From Candidatus Poseidoniaceae archaeon (lineage in GTDB: Archaea > Thermoplasmatota > Poseidoniia > Poseidoniales > Poseidoniaceae): DNA of 64,000 bases. A program made the translations under genes and the position numbers. Below are positions 17,407 to 27,548 of the stretch, in pieces (the first letter of the stretch is position 1; every line of letters starts with the position of its first letter). Under the pieces are notes generated by a model. The model searched no databases and was not told the origin of the DNA. It saw only the letters and a program-made list of their open reading frames with translations. The stretch lies in NCBI GenBank assembly GCA_030747695.1, contig JASLKG010000009.1:62001-126000 (forward strand), given 5' to 3'.

Positions 17407-20400
17407 ATGAGAGGCCGAGCCTTGACTCTATGCATCTTGATGTTGTTATCATTAATTCCGCCAATTGAAGCCGCAGATACTGTAACTTCAACAGACACAG
17501 TTATTTCAGGCAATTATACTATGACTGGCAATTTTACAGTCAGTCACGGTACAACTATGACAATAAAACCAGGTTCAGTAATTGACATGGGCCCATATTG
17601 GTTGAAGGTAGAAGGAGCGCTTTATGCCAATGATTCTACAATCATGTCAACAGAACTTTCACCTGGTTCAGGAGGTCATAATGCAGGGGTATGGGATTCT
17701 CTTACAATTTCTTCTGGTGCTTATGCGTCTCTAAATAATGTTACAATTTCAAACGCCAAGAGTTGCTTAATTGTTGAAGGCAATGTTGATGCAACTTTCT
17801 TGGAATTACGGCATTGCTTGATTGGAATTGAGGCCGATGGCATATTGAATGTGTATGGATTAATTGGAGAAGACATCGATCATGATGGAGTTAGAGTAAC
17901 AAATTATGCACAAATTACAGGCGCAAATTTCGCGAACATGTCCGGAGGAATTGCTTCAAGCGGTACTTTGCACCTCAACACATCACAATATGTAGATGTA
18001 GGTACTTCAATTACACTTACTAATGGCACTGCAGATATTAATGATGTAAACTATGTGTCAGGGGTAAGTACTGGAATAAGCATATCTTCCGGAGCAATTG
18101 GGACATTAACAGGAATGACAGGAGAAGCAGTAAATGCAATTTCAGCAATTGATAGTACAGGCTTCGTAATCAGTGATGTCAATATGACCGGGTCAAGGTT
18201 ACTAAATTCATGGGATGCAGGAGATTTGACACTCCAAGATGCAATATTCGAAGGAACATCTGCGGAGACAATAGTCGACGTAAGGACTTCAGGGCATCTT
18301 ACTCTGAATAATATTACAATCACAGGTTCTTTTTCCTCTAATCAGAACTCATATGATGCCCCATGGATAGGAATGTCCTTTTCAGGAAGTGGAGATTATA
18401 CAATATCTAACGCATCAGTCGACTCTACAAATACTGCACTAACTTCAACTGGAACTGGAACATTATCGATTTCAAACTCAAGTTTTACCAGTTCAGATAA
18501 GGGTTTGATAATTACAGGAATTTCATCAACAACAATGGATTTTGTAAGTGTAAATATCGATCAGGGGGGCACTAAAGGAATTGAATTACAACAGGGCCTG
18601 CATGATTTATATCATATTGATGTAAATATGCCATTTAATCAATGGGAGACAGGGTCAATAGGTTTGGAGACTTGGTGGTCAGAAATTACTGCAGACACGG
18701 GTCTTGTTGAAGTAAATGGTTTTGCAACTAGCATTGAGGCGCACTCATCCTTAATCTCTGCAGACTATTTGAGATTGCATGACTCGTCCGAAGTAGGATT
18801 AAATCTCTATAACTCGGAGCTAAAAATTAACGAAGAACTTCAAACCAGAGTTTCAGATTATGGAATAAAACAACACCAATCTTCCAATGTTGTTGTGAAA
18901 AAATGGGATTCATCATATCATGATACAGGCGCTTCAATTTGCGGCAACATTGAATCTCAATCTCCTTGTTCATTGACAGTATGGGATTGGTCTACAACAA
19001 ATAATTTGAATTCTGATGCAACAGGGGCTGGGGAACTATATTATCCTGCAAATAGTGCTTATAGTACATCGGTTGATACTGAACACAAGATGTGGGAAAC
19101 TACAATTTATTTTGAGGATTTATCAGAAAATTCAGTCGATGCAGATTGGCAGATCAATGGGTTTTCCGGAACATCAGTCGCAGGTATGGCAACTGTGATG
19201 GTAACAGAAGGCGCAGACACAATAGAAGCTAGCGTCAATGGAGTTGGCACCATTATGTCTGTAACTGGTTTTGATGGAGCAAGTTATACAATTGAAATTC
19301 CATTACTGCCAGATGGTGATTGGATAATAGGAAATGGAGATGAGATTGTTTTACACCCCCGGAATGACGGGACACCTCATCTTGCAGGAGGAAATATTAC
19401 AATCAATGCTGGAGGATCATTGACACTACATTCTACATTACAATTACCGTTCGCAAATTCATCAATCACAATTTCTGGAGGAGATTTGTATAGTCAAGGC
19501 TCTACAATTATTGGAGACGTGATTATTTTGGGAGATGGATTTTTACCAGGCCCCGATGGATTTGCAGAAGCATATGATTTGCGTACAGTTGTAGAAGGCG
19601 ATATTTCCTGGTCTTCTTGTTGGACAGATACAATAGCATCATCATACTACTTGGACGTAATTGGAGACGTTAGCATCGAATCCTCTTGTGATGTTGAATT
19701 ATATTCTAGTTCAATTGAAGGAGAAGTAACTGTAGGAGTCGGGTCAAATTTAGAGATGATTAATACTCTTACAATATTTGTTTTAGACAAAGGAATTTCT
19801 GTACAAGGAGCATCAATAACAATTGATGGCCAAACAATTACAACAGATGCCTCAGGCTCAGTTTCAAAACACGTTACAGCAAGGCACACAGATTCTACAG
19901 GAACAACATGGGCAGGATTAAAAACAGTTAGAATGCAATCAGGCAGTTTGGTAGATTTAATGGCTTGGGACACAAATCAATCACTAACTTATACATTTAC
20001 AGCCTCCACAATAGATGGCGGAGAAATTTCGGATTGGCTAATTTTAGAAAAAATTTGGAGCCCATATCATCTGTCTGAAGATTTAACTATACCTCAAGGG
20101 CAAACAATGACAATCCACGATGGAGTTGAATTGAGAATCGCTGAAGGCGTACAAATAATAGTGGAAGGGGCATTTGACTCAGGTGCTTCTACGTTACTTG
20201 GAACGGGAGGAGGGTCGCGTTGGGGTGGCCTTCTAATTGGAGGAAACACTCAAACATCAGCAACTTTGCTAGGCACACATTTGGTAGAGGGGTCTCCTTT
20301 GGTAAAGATGGCAGGACCAGCTACAGTGGTGCTGACTGATACATTGCTTGCACGTTCTTCAGGTGCTGAATCACTTGTCGACATCCAATATAGTGCGAGT

Positions 20401-22032
20401 GGAGATTTTACATTGACTAATTCACAATTAAGTGATGCTTCTAGTAAATGTATAATGGCTCAAGGCCCAACAACAATCAAACTCATAGGGTTAAGTATTT
20501 CAAATTGTAATGATGAATCTATTTGGGCACGGGGGCCTGATTTAACAATCTCCTCAATCATTACAGAAAATCCAGTTGATGTCACAGGCTCTTCTGGAGA
20601 AATTAGTGATTTATCAACAACCGATTTAATTGTGTCAAGTACCGATGGCCTTGAAATAAACAATCTAATGTTGTCTGGATCTTTATTGGGGGCAGATGTT
20701 AGAGATTTGATTGTGAATGGTGCTATAATTAATTCAGCACCTGGGGTTGATTTAGATGCAACATCAGGAGTGATAAACGATTTAGAAATTGATTGTGGAG
20801 GCAACGGAGTAGGATTAGTTTCCCATCATGGTCGTGCATCTTCACAATTAGAAATTAAAGATTCAATCATAATGAATTGCACTAAAGGAGTAGATTTGCA
20901 TAGCGATGGAGAATCAGCACCAATTGTCATTGAAAACACAATTATTGAAGCACAAACAGTCCTTGCAACAGATGGATATTCATTTGAAATTAATGGTGGA
21001 AATTTGAATGGATCGATTGAATCAAGTAATGCAACAGGCGATTTGGTGGATGTAATTTCTGAAGTAGGAACGGTAACAGGCGGAGAAATTACATATTGGA
21101 AAACACACATATTGGACGTCCGTCTAGAGGGCAATTCACAAAATACAAATTTAGAATTAAACATCGAATCTCTTGAATGGTCAATTTCTACATTTGGCAA
21201 TAGTATAGAATTGGAGATCCCCTATTTGGTTGTGAATCATGGAGGTACAGTAACAAGTTCCACAATGCTAGTGAACTCTGAATTTGAAGGACTTCCGTCT
21301 TATAGTACAGAAGTAAGCGTTGGGCCAGATGCAGACCAAACAATACAAATTAATTTGATTAGTAATGAGGGTCCTAGTGTTGAGATAACACATCCTGATG
21401 ATGGTCAAAGATTTATGGAAACATTGCCCATTGAAGTGAAAGCTTTAGTTAGTGACGATCTGGATTTAGTTAGTGATTTGATAATCTCTTGGACGGTCAC
21501 GTTTAGTCAAACAACCGTAATGCAACTATCTGGAGTTTCAAATAATATTACTGATTTGCAAGCTGGTATTTATGTTTTAACTCTAAGCGTAACAGACACA
21601 CAAGGGGTAACTTCTACAGATTCACTATCTTTCGAAATAACTTTGCTTGATAGCGATAATGACTGGATTGGAACATGTAACTCAGAAACATGGTTCGACC
21701 CTGAAAACTCAGTAAGATGCGGTCCAGATATTTATGATGAAGATGATGACAACGATGCAATATATGATACGCGAGACCCCTGGCCAACAGATCCTTGTGC
21801 AAGTATGGATACAGATGGTGACGGGCAGCCAGATGAGATTCAATGTCCGATTGGTACCACTACTTGGTTAGTAGAAGATCCAGATGATGACGGTGATGGA
21901 ATACCGGATATATTGGAAAGTAATAACGAAGAAACATCTTCTTCATCTAATTCAACACTGGTATTAATTGTAATATTCATCTTAATTAGTGCTGGTGCAT
22001 TTATCGTATTGAGGAAACGAAAGGAAGTGTGA
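17407..22032 (+). CDS. Large surface protein with right-handed beta-helix repeats, C-terminally membrane-anchored
   Basis: The 1541-residue product has a signal peptide (LTLCILMLLSLIPPIEA, cleavage near 23). A very long Ser/Thr/Gly/Ile-rich body has recurring short strands such as GNFTVSHGTTMTIKPGSVIDMG, LTISSGAYASLNNVTISNA and LTNSQLSDASSKCIMAQG, the periodicity of parallel beta-helix (pectate-lyase-like or adhesin) repeats, running to about 1300. A PKD/Ig-like segment follows (GPSVEITHPDDGQRFMETLP, near 1325-1410), then Asp-rich calcium motifs (DTDGDGQPDEI, DPDDDGDGIPDILE) and a C-terminal TM helix (TLVLIVIFILISAGAFIVL) before a short basic tail. No catalytic residues for a polysaccharide lyase could be identified, so an adhesive or structural role is as likely. 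It overlaps the next gene. Confidence 0.85.
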   Translation: MRGRALTLCILMLLSLIPPIEAADTVTSTDTVISGNYTMTGNFTVSHGTTMTIKPGSVIDMGPYWLKVEGALYANDSTIMSTELSPGSGGHNAGVWDSLTISSGAYASLNNVTISNAKSCLIVEGNVDATFLELRHCLIGIEADGILNVYGLIGEDIDHDGVRVTNYAQITGANFANMSGGIASSGTLHLNTSQYVDVGTSITLTNGTADINDVNYVSGVSTGISISSGAIGTLTGMTGEAVNAISAIDSTGFVISDVNMTGSRLLNSWDAGDLTLQDAIFEGTSAETIVDVRTSGHLTLNNITITGSFSSNQNSYDAPWIGMSFSGSGDYTISNASVDSTNTALTSTGTGTLSISNSSFTSSDKGLIITGISSTTMDFVSVNIDQGGTKGIELQQGLHDLYHIDVNMPFNQWETGSIGLETWWSEITADTGLVEVNGFATSIEAHSSLISADYLRLHDSSEVGLNLYNSELKINEELQTRVSDYGIKQHQSSNVVVKKWDSSYHDTGASICGNIESQSPCSLTVWDWSTTNNLNSDATGAGELYYPANSAYSTSVDTEHKMWETTIYFEDLSENSVDADWQINGFSGTSVAGMATVMVTEGADTIEASVNGVGTIMSVTGFDGASYTIEIPLLPDGDWIIGNGDEIVLHPRNDGTPHLAGGNITINAGGSLTLHSTLQLPFANSSITISGGDLYSQGSTIIGDVIILGDGFLPGPDGFAEAYDLRTVVEGDISWSSCWTDTIASSYYLDVIGDVSIESSCDVELYSSSIEGEVTVGVGSNLEMINTLTIFVLDKGISVQGASITIDGQTITTDASGSVSKHVTARHTDSTGTTWAGLKTVRMQSGSLVDLMAWDTNQSLTYTFTASTIDGGEISDWLILEKIWSPYHLSEDLTIPQGQTMTIHDGVELRIAEGVQIIVEGAFDSGASTLLGTGGGSRWGGLLIGGNTQTSATLLGTHLVEGSPLVKMAGPATVVLTDTLLARSSGAESLVDIQYSASGDFTLTNSQLSDASSKCIMAQGPTTIKLIGLSISNCNDESIWARGPDLTISSIITENPVDVTGSSGEISDLSTTDLIVSSTDGLEINNLMLSGSLLGADVRDLIVNGAIINSAPGVDLDATSGVINDLEIDCGGNGVGLVSHHGRASSQLEIKDSIIMNCTKGVDLHSDGESAPIVIENTIIEAQTVLATDGYSFEINGGNLNGSIESSNATGDLVDVISEVGTVTGGEITYWKTHILDVRLEGNSQNTNLELNIESLEWSISTFGNSIELEIPYLVVNHGGTVTSSTMLVNSEFEGLPSYSTEVSVGPDADQTIQINLISNEGPSVEITHPDDGQRFMETLPIEVKALVSDDLDLVSDLIISWTVTFSQTTVMQLSGVSNNITDLQAGIYVLTLSVTDTQGVTSTDSLSFEITLLDSDNDWIGTCNSETWFDPENSVRCGPDIYDEDDDNDAIYDTRDPWPTDPCASMDTDGDGQPDEIQCPIGTTTWLVEDPDDDGDGIPDILESNNEETSSSSNSTLVLIVIFILISAGAFIVLRKRKEV

Positions 22033-22571
22033 AAATGGAAATTACACAAACAGCCTTACCTTCTTCGGAAGTTATGGCACAGTTTTGTGTAGCAATATTA
22101 GCAATAATTGTAATCTGGGATGCATGGTGGCTTACCAGACAAAGATTAGACATTCCAGAATTTGGTAAATTATCAAATGGAGGTTACGCTTGGGAAAGTG
22201 AACAAATAAACGAATTATCTCGCCAATGGGCCAATTTGATTACTATGGCAGCAATGATGGCTTTGCCTTGGCTGCTTGTAGAAGTATCAGACACTCCAGA
22301 AATCTGGGTTTGGATATGGGATGGATTACTTGCAGTACATTTGATATCGCTTATGATTCCAAAAAGGTATGCAGTAACAAATACACATCTATTTGCAGAT
22401 GGCCAAAGGTACGAATGGCAGAGATTAAAATTGTCAAAACATCAACCTCGCAAAAGAATCATGCTACTACGCAGAGGGTGGGGGCCTTTTGCCCCATTAC
22501 CCTTAGGAGGCAATAGAGAAGATTTGAATAAAGCCCTCATGTTTATTGAAACAATAATGGAAGAAGAATAG
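22029..22571 (+). CDS. Small membrane protein of unknown function
   Basis: The 180-residue product has hydrophobic segments near 17-37, 70-88 and 93-110, followed by a soluble C-terminal part (YAVTNTHLFADGQRYEWQRLKL...) that resembles a short PH-like beta domain as in bacterial bPH2/YdbT-type membrane proteins; this resemblance is weak. Start is GTG 22029 overlapping the preceding stop, or ATG 22035. It is likely co-transcribed with the beta-helix surface gene. Confidence 0.65.
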   Translation: MKMEITQTALPSSEVMAQFCVAILAIIVIWDAWWLTRQRLDIPEFGKLSNGGYAWESEQINELSRQWANLITMAAMMALPWLLVEVSDTPEIWVWIWDGLLAVHLISLMIPKRYAVTNTHLFADGQRYEWQRLKLSKHQPRKRIMLLRRGWGPFAPLPLGGNREDLNKALMFIETIMEEE

Positions 22572-22581
22572 CGAATCGTTC

Positions 22582-23037
22582 ATGAATCGTCTTGTAAGCC
22601 CTTTGGGTATGGAGCACACACGATCTGGGAGTGATTTGCTGGTAAGATTGGACCCTGGGGAAGAAATTCACACATCACTAAAGAAGTTGGCAGACGACCT
22701 TGGATTTGATGCGGCGGCAATAACTAGTGGAATTGGTAGAACTCGTGATAATGAATATGGATACATGAACGAGGAGGGGGTTTACCAAAGAAGGCCTTTG
22801 AATTCACCATCTGAATTAGTGAGCCTATCGGGCAATATCGCGCGTACAGGAGAGGGAGATGCATTCACACATATCCACTGTTGTTGGTCAGATGATGACA
22901 ATAATGTTCATGCTGGCCACATGTTCCAGGCAACAGTACATGTCGTAGCAGAAATTCACATTAGAGTCATGGATCACGCGTCTATGACGCGATGCCCTCT
23001 TGCCGAATTTGAGCTATTAGGGTTAGAATTTTCGTGA
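22582..23037 (+). CDS. PPC/DUF296-domain protein
   Basis: The 151-residue protein fits the PPC (DUF296) fold: LLVRLDPGEEIHTSLKKLAD, AAAITSGIGRTRDNEYGYM, LVSLSGNIARTGEGDAFTHIHCCWSDDDNNVHAGHMFQATVHVVAEIHI. The conserved H-x-H and later H-x-G-H histidines (THIHC, VHAGH) form the probable metal site of the trimeric prokaryotic members. In plants the domain is joined to AT-hooks; here it stands alone and its role is unknown. It starts 10 bp after the previous gene and precedes ligA by 31 bp. Confidence 0.87.
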   Translation: MNRLVSPLGMEHTRSGSDLLVRLDPGEEIHTSLKKLADDLGFDAAAITSGIGRTRDNEYGYMNEEGVYQRRPLNSPSELVSLSGNIARTGEGDAFTHIHCCWSDDDNNVHAGHMFQATVHVVAEIHIRVMDHASMTRCPLAEFELLGLEFS

Positions 23038-23068
23038 TGTTCATAGCCTATGACACGGGTGGTTAGTC

Positions 23069-25084
23069 ATGGCCGGTAAGGAGAGAATTGATGAACTCGC
23101 CGAGGCGGTAAAATATCATCGTGAACTCTACTATAATCATTCAGCACCGGAGATAACAGATGCTGAATTTGATGCAATATGGGATGAATTGAAAGAACTT
23201 GATCCGAGTAACTCAGTATTGCATGAAGTTGGCCCAGAACCCCTCCCTGGTACAGTGAAAGTAGAACATATGTTTCCTATGCTTTCATTGGATAAGGGGA
23301 CAAATGACGAAGACATAATTCACTTTGTAACGCAATCAACATTTGGAGGAGTAAGATATCTTTCACAACCAAAATTGGATGGCTCCGCTCTATCGTTAGA
23401 ATATGTTTCAGGCAATCTTCATCGTGCTGCAACTCGAGGTAGTGGAGAAAGAGGAGAAGATGTAACGCTAAACGCGAGACAAGTTGCGAATGTGCCATCG
23501 CGCCTCAAATTTCCAATTGATTGTCATGTACGCGGAGAAGTTGTGATGCCACTTTCAACATTTGAGGAAAAATACCGCGAAGTTTCTCCCAATCCACGAA
23601 ATCTTTGTTCTGGCGCACTTCGACAAAAACATGGAGACGGAAAGGCTGAAGCATCCGATTTAATTTTTCATGCATATGATGTAAAATTTCCAGGAGAAAG
23701 TCCCCAAGCGACTAATGATAGTGAACTATTAGATTGGCTAACCGAAGCAGGAATAAATCCTGCACCGTGGACAATATTCGATAAAGAAAATCCCCAAAAC
23801 CAAATGATTGAACATACCAAGGATTGGTCTGCAAAGAGGTCAGAATATCCATATGAAATTGATGGGATTGTTTTCAAACTAGACAAATTATCTCAACGAG
23901 AGATATTAGGTATGACGGCACACCATCCTCGTTGGGCTTTGGCATGGAAATTTCCATCTCAAGAGGCACAAAGCGTCTTGTTGAGTGTTGGTTGGCAAAC
24001 AGGAAGGACAGGGGCTGTTACACCGGTTGCAAAAATCGCTCCTCAAATGGTAGGAGGTGTAACTGTTGAAAATGTAACTTTACATAATGTAGGCGAAGTT
24101 GAAAGGTTGGGAATTAAGCCAGGAGACAAAGTTACAATTACACGCCGAGGCGATGTAATCCCCAAAATCATTGAAAATTTAGGGCCTGCATCAGCCTCAG
24201 ATTTGAAAAATAGAATTCATGCAGATGGTACCCCATTTACAGGCCAACCAGACTATGGTGAAATTACAATACCTAGTAATTGCCCTGCATGCTCAAGAGA
24301 GCTAGAAATCGATGGTGCATTTTTACGCTGCACATCATTAGATTGTGGCGCAAGAACAGCACGTGCACTAACATATTGGTGCCGTTCCCTTGAGATGGAT
24401 GGCATTGGAGAGAAATTAATTGAGATGCTATTAGATACAGGTTTAGTTTCATCAATTCCAGATATTTACAAACTGAAACATGCGCAAATTTCAGCATTAG
24501 ATCGAATGGGTGATAAAAGTGCTTACAACGTTATTGATGAATTATCAAAAACAAAAAAATTACCACTTTCTAAATTTATTTCTGCTTTGGGAATGGAAAG
24601 AATAGGACCCGAAGTAGCTTCAACAATATGTCAACATTTTGTTACATTAAATCGATTAATGTCATGGGTCGAATCCGGCTTTAATGAGGAAATAACAACA
24701 ATTGAAGGAATTGGAGACAAGGTAGCAGATATATTCAGAAGTGGTGTGTTAAAACGCCAAAAACTGATTGAAGAGTTAGTAAATATCATTGAAATATCAC
24801 CAGAAGAAAAACAGTCTGATGGTATTTTTTCTGGTAAATCATTTTGCATAACCGGGTCACTATCAAGACCACGCAAAGAGATTACATTAGCAATAAAAAA
24901 TGCAGGCGGTAAAATAGTGAGTAGCGTTTCAGGAAGTCTTGATGTTTTGATTGCTGGAGAAAACGCAGGTAGTAAATTAGTAAAAGCTCAAGGATTAGAA
25001 ATTGATGTTTGGTCTGAAAATCAATTATTTGATGAAATTAACATACCATATGAGGGCAACAAGACACTCTTTGATTATGACTGA
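23069..25084 (+). CDS. ligA: NAD+-dependent DNA ligase LigA (bacterial type)
   Basis: The 671-residue protein has the complete bacterial LigA layout. The N-terminal Ia domain (HRELYYNHSAPEITDAEFD) binds NAD+. The adenylation motif KLDG has the catalytic lysine near residue 101, followed by RGSGERGEDVT, HVRGEVVM and YEIDGIVFKLD. The OB domain contains GRTGAVTPVAKI. A four-Cys zinc finger (CPACSREL...CTSLDCGA) lies near 404-430, then helix-hairpin-helix repeats and a BRCT domain (FSGKSFCITGSLSRPRKEIT) near 584-671. It seals nicks using NAD+. Most archaea use ATP-dependent ligase; this gene points to ancient acquisition from bacteria, though it looks well settled, without odd composition. ATG 23069 fits the family N-terminus. 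Confidence 0.96.
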   Translation: MAGKERIDELAEAVKYHRELYYNHSAPEITDAEFDAIWDELKELDPSNSVLHEVGPEPLPGTVKVEHMFPMLSLDKGTNDEDIIHFVTQSTFGGVRYLSQPKLDGSALSLEYVSGNLHRAATRGSGERGEDVTLNARQVANVPSRLKFPIDCHVRGEVVMPLSTFEEKYREVSPNPRNLCSGALRQKHGDGKAEASDLIFHAYDVKFPGESPQATNDSELLDWLTEAGINPAPWTIFDKENPQNQMIEHTKDWSAKRSEYPYEIDGIVFKLDKLSQREILGMTAHHPRWALAWKFPSQEAQSVLLSVGWQTGRTGAVTPVAKIAPQMVGGVTVENVTLHNVGEVERLGIKPGDKVTITRRGDVIPKIIENLGPASASDLKNRIHADGTPFTGQPDYGEITIPSNCPACSRELEIDGAFLRCTSLDCGARTARALTYWCRSLEMDGIGEKLIEMLLDTGLVSSIPDIYKLKHAQISALDRMGDKSAYNVIDELSKTKKLPLSKFISALGMERIGPEVASTICQHFVTLNRLMSWVESGFNEEITTIEGIGDKVADIFRSGVLKRQKLIEELVNIIEISPEEKQSDGIFSGKSFCITGSLSRPRKEITLAIKNAGGKIVSSVSGSLDVLIAGENAGSKLVKAQGLEIDVWSENQLFDEINIPYEGNKTLFDYD

Positions 25085-25094
25085 AGACCCGTGG

Positions 25095-25104
25095 AAATAA
25101 AAGG
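25095..25104 (+). promoter_or_regulatory. TATA-like box AAATAAAAGG, leaderless promoter
   Basis: The A/T-rich box is centred about 26 bp before the ATG at 25125, the spacing at which archaeal transcription starts at or next to the start codon. It would drive the three-gene unit 25125-29119. Confidence 0.45.
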
Positions 25105-25124
25105 TATGACTTTTTGGTCAAGTT

Positions 25125-27548
25125 ATGAATCTAAAAACAGCATTGGCGATAGTCCTAATTCTTTTGCTCGCATCTGCAGCGCCATTAACCCAAGGTAAAG
25201 AAGGTGGAAAATTCTCAAGTAGCAGCGGATGTAGTTGCCATTATGCAGGTTCAGCAACCGTCTCAATTTCGGGCCATCCAGCATCTTATACAGCAGGTCA
25301 AACGTATACATTAACCGTTTCAGTAACAGGCTCTATGTCTGGTAGCGGAGGAGGCTTTAGTTTAGATGTAAACAAAGGATCGCTTTCAGTAGGTGGAATC
25401 TCAATTTCAGTTAGTGTAAATAGTGCAGGAAATAGTGCAACCCACCAAATAACGGGTAATAATCAACGTTCGTGGACTGTAGATTGGACTGCACCTGCTA
25501 CAGGTTCTGGAACAGTTACGATTGGGGTTGCAGGTATGTTAACTAATAGTAACGGCCAAAATACAGGCGATGCATGGGGGACTGCAAGCTACCAAATTAA
25601 TGAGGCCGCAGTTGCAAACAACCCTCCTTCTGCATCATCTTTACAATTTTCCTCCACAAGCCCTGTTACAACCGATACGCTAATTCTGACTTATACTTAC
25701 AACGACCCTGATGGCGATTCGGAATCTGGAACCAAGATTCGCTGGTACAAGGATGGAGCATTAATTTCGTCTCGAAATGACCAAACAACAGTACCATCCT
25801 CTCTAACGAGCAAAGGAGAATCCTGGAATGTAACAGTTACACCAAGCGATGGAACAGATGATGGAACTCCTGTTGATTCATCTAACATAGTTGTGGTGAA
25901 CTCGATTCCTTTCGTAAATTCGGCAGAAATTACTCCAACTGATGCGTTGGAATCTGATGATTTAAGTCTGATTCACTTATCTTCAGATGCTGACAATGAT
26001 ATCGTAGCAGTCAGCGATACAGAATGGTATGTAGACGACTCCAAGGTTTCAGCATTTGATGGTGATACAACAATTCCTTCCGTTGCAATTCGAGATGGAG
26101 ATGTTTGGTATGCTAAGATCAGAGTCAACGATGGGGAAGTAGACAGCGACTGGTTTACAACGCAAAACCTCACAATTGGTAGCGATAACACTCCTCCAAC
26201 AATGGTTAGCGTATCTATTTCCGGAGGCCCGTTCACAACAACAGATGATATACAAGCAACAGCTCAAGGAAATGACGCTGATAATGATGCTCTAACTTAC
26301 GAATGGGATTGGCCCGGAACAATGGGCGTATCATCTTCTACCCTCCCTTCATGGTACACAGAAAAGGGAGAATCATGGACGGTTAGATGCAGGGCTTTCG
26401 ATGGCGTTGTTTATTCTGATTGGATGGAAAGTAGCGCAGTAGTGATTCAAAACACGGCACCTGTTCTCTCAAGCGTCACCATAGATCAAGATACAATATA
26501 CTTTGAAAGTGAAGCGAGTTATACTTATGTGGCTTCAGATGCAGACGGGGACATTCTTACTGTAAGCGAACAATGGACCTTAAATGACGATTTGTTGACA
26601 CTTTCTCTTACAGTAAGTGATGACTCATTTGCCATCTCAAACAGCGTCACTGACACGGTATTATTGGTTAACTCACCTCCTTCCGCTAGTTACAGTGGTT
26701 CTACAATTCAAGACGCCTTAACAGAGATTAATCCAACAATCAACACAACAGATGCTAATGGAGATGATGTAACTCTTATGTGGTCTTGGCTAAGAAATGG
26801 CTTCTTAACATCTCATACGGGAACAACAATACCTGCAGATAGCCTTTCCCCAGGGGATATATGGACCGCATTGGTGTTGCCCAATGATGGTATTGATGAT
26901 GGCCCACAACTAGTTGTTGATTTTACAATCACCAACACCCCTCCAATAGCAACGATATCTTCTCCAGAAATAATGTGGATAGGAGCAAGTGCGACATTAT
27001 CTGCAACAGATTCAACAGATGAAGATGGAGTAATTATCAGAGCATTATGGTATAGAGGAGGTACATTAGCACATCAGGGAATGACTTACACTATGACGTC
27101 TATTACAAATGGAGAATTAATTGAAGTCAAAGTCTTCGATGATATGGGAGATCATTCAAGTGCCTCATTCCTGATAGTGGGAACAAACCCTCCAGTAGCC
27201 GAACAAATCAAAGTAAATTCAAAAGACGGTAAAGTGACTTTAACGTGGCAAGGTTCCGCAGAAGCTTGGGACATTTATTCTTCTACAGAAGGACATGTTG
27301 GCACAACTTCTGATAATTTATTCATCCATGAACCATTTACTACAGGCACACATGAATATTTGATTAGCCCGATAGTTGAGGGCGAATCGATAGAAGGAGG
27401 AGATTACTCATCTCCAGTAGAAGTTTCTGACAATCATATAGAAATGAATTCAGGACCTAGTGAATTACTAGGGATGATTATTGGAATAATTATGATATTG
27501 GTAGGGGGAGCCGGCGTTGCCTATTCATTTATCCCAAGGAGGGATTGA
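25125..27548 (+). CDS. Secreted multi-domain protein with N-terminal Cys-x-Cys-His motif and C-terminal membrane anchor
   Basis: The 807-residue product has a signal peptide (LAIVLILLLASAAPLTQG). GCSCHYAG (Cys36, Cys38, His39) then opens a beta-domain (VSISGHPASYTAGQTYTLTVSVTG) resembling the Reeler / choice-of-anchor V type, in which a C-x2-C-H haem-like motif is usual. From about 165 to 710 there are five or six Ig/PKD-like repeats with NNPPSASSLQFS, KGESWNVTVTPSDGTDDG and similar phrases. It ends in a TM helix (LLGMIIGIIMILVGGAGVAYSF) and RRD. It is directly followed, without a gap, by a second secreted protein with a related motif and by a polytopic membrane protein, so the three probably work together at the outer face of the membrane. 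Redox or metal function is inference. Confidence 0.8.
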   Translation: MNLKTALAIVLILLLASAAPLTQGKEGGKFSSSSGCSCHYAGSATVSISGHPASYTAGQTYTLTVSVTGSMSGSGGGFSLDVNKGSLSVGGISISVSVNSAGNSATHQITGNNQRSWTVDWTAPATGSGTVTIGVAGMLTNSNGQNTGDAWGTASYQINEAAVANNPPSASSLQFSSTSPVTTDTLILTYTYNDPDGDSESGTKIRWYKDGALISSRNDQTTVPSSLTSKGESWNVTVTPSDGTDDGTPVDSSNIVVVNSIPFVNSAEITPTDALESDDLSLIHLSSDADNDIVAVSDTEWYVDDSKVSAFDGDTTIPSVAIRDGDVWYAKIRVNDGEVDSDWFTTQNLTIGSDNTPPTMVSVSISGGPFTTTDDIQATAQGNDADNDALTYEWDWPGTMGVSSSTLPSWYTEKGESWTVRCRAFDGVVYSDWMESSAVVIQNTAPVLSSVTIDQDTIYFESEASYTYVASDADGDILTVSEQWTLNDDLLTLSLTVSDDSFAISNSVTDTVLLVNSPPSASYSGSTIQDALTEINPTINTTDANGDDVTLMWSWLRNGFLTSHTGTTIPADSLSPGDIWTALVLPNDGIDDGPQLVVDFTITNTPPIATISSPEIMWIGASATLSATDSTDEDGVIIRALWYRGGTLAHQGMTYTMTSITNGELIEVKVFDDMGDHSSASFLIVGTNPPVAEQIKVNSKDGKVTLTWQGSAEAWDIYSSTEGHVGTTSDNLFIHEPFTTGTHEYLISPIVEGESIEGGDYSSPVEVSDNHIEMNSGPSELLGMIIGIIMILVGGAGVAYSFIPRRD

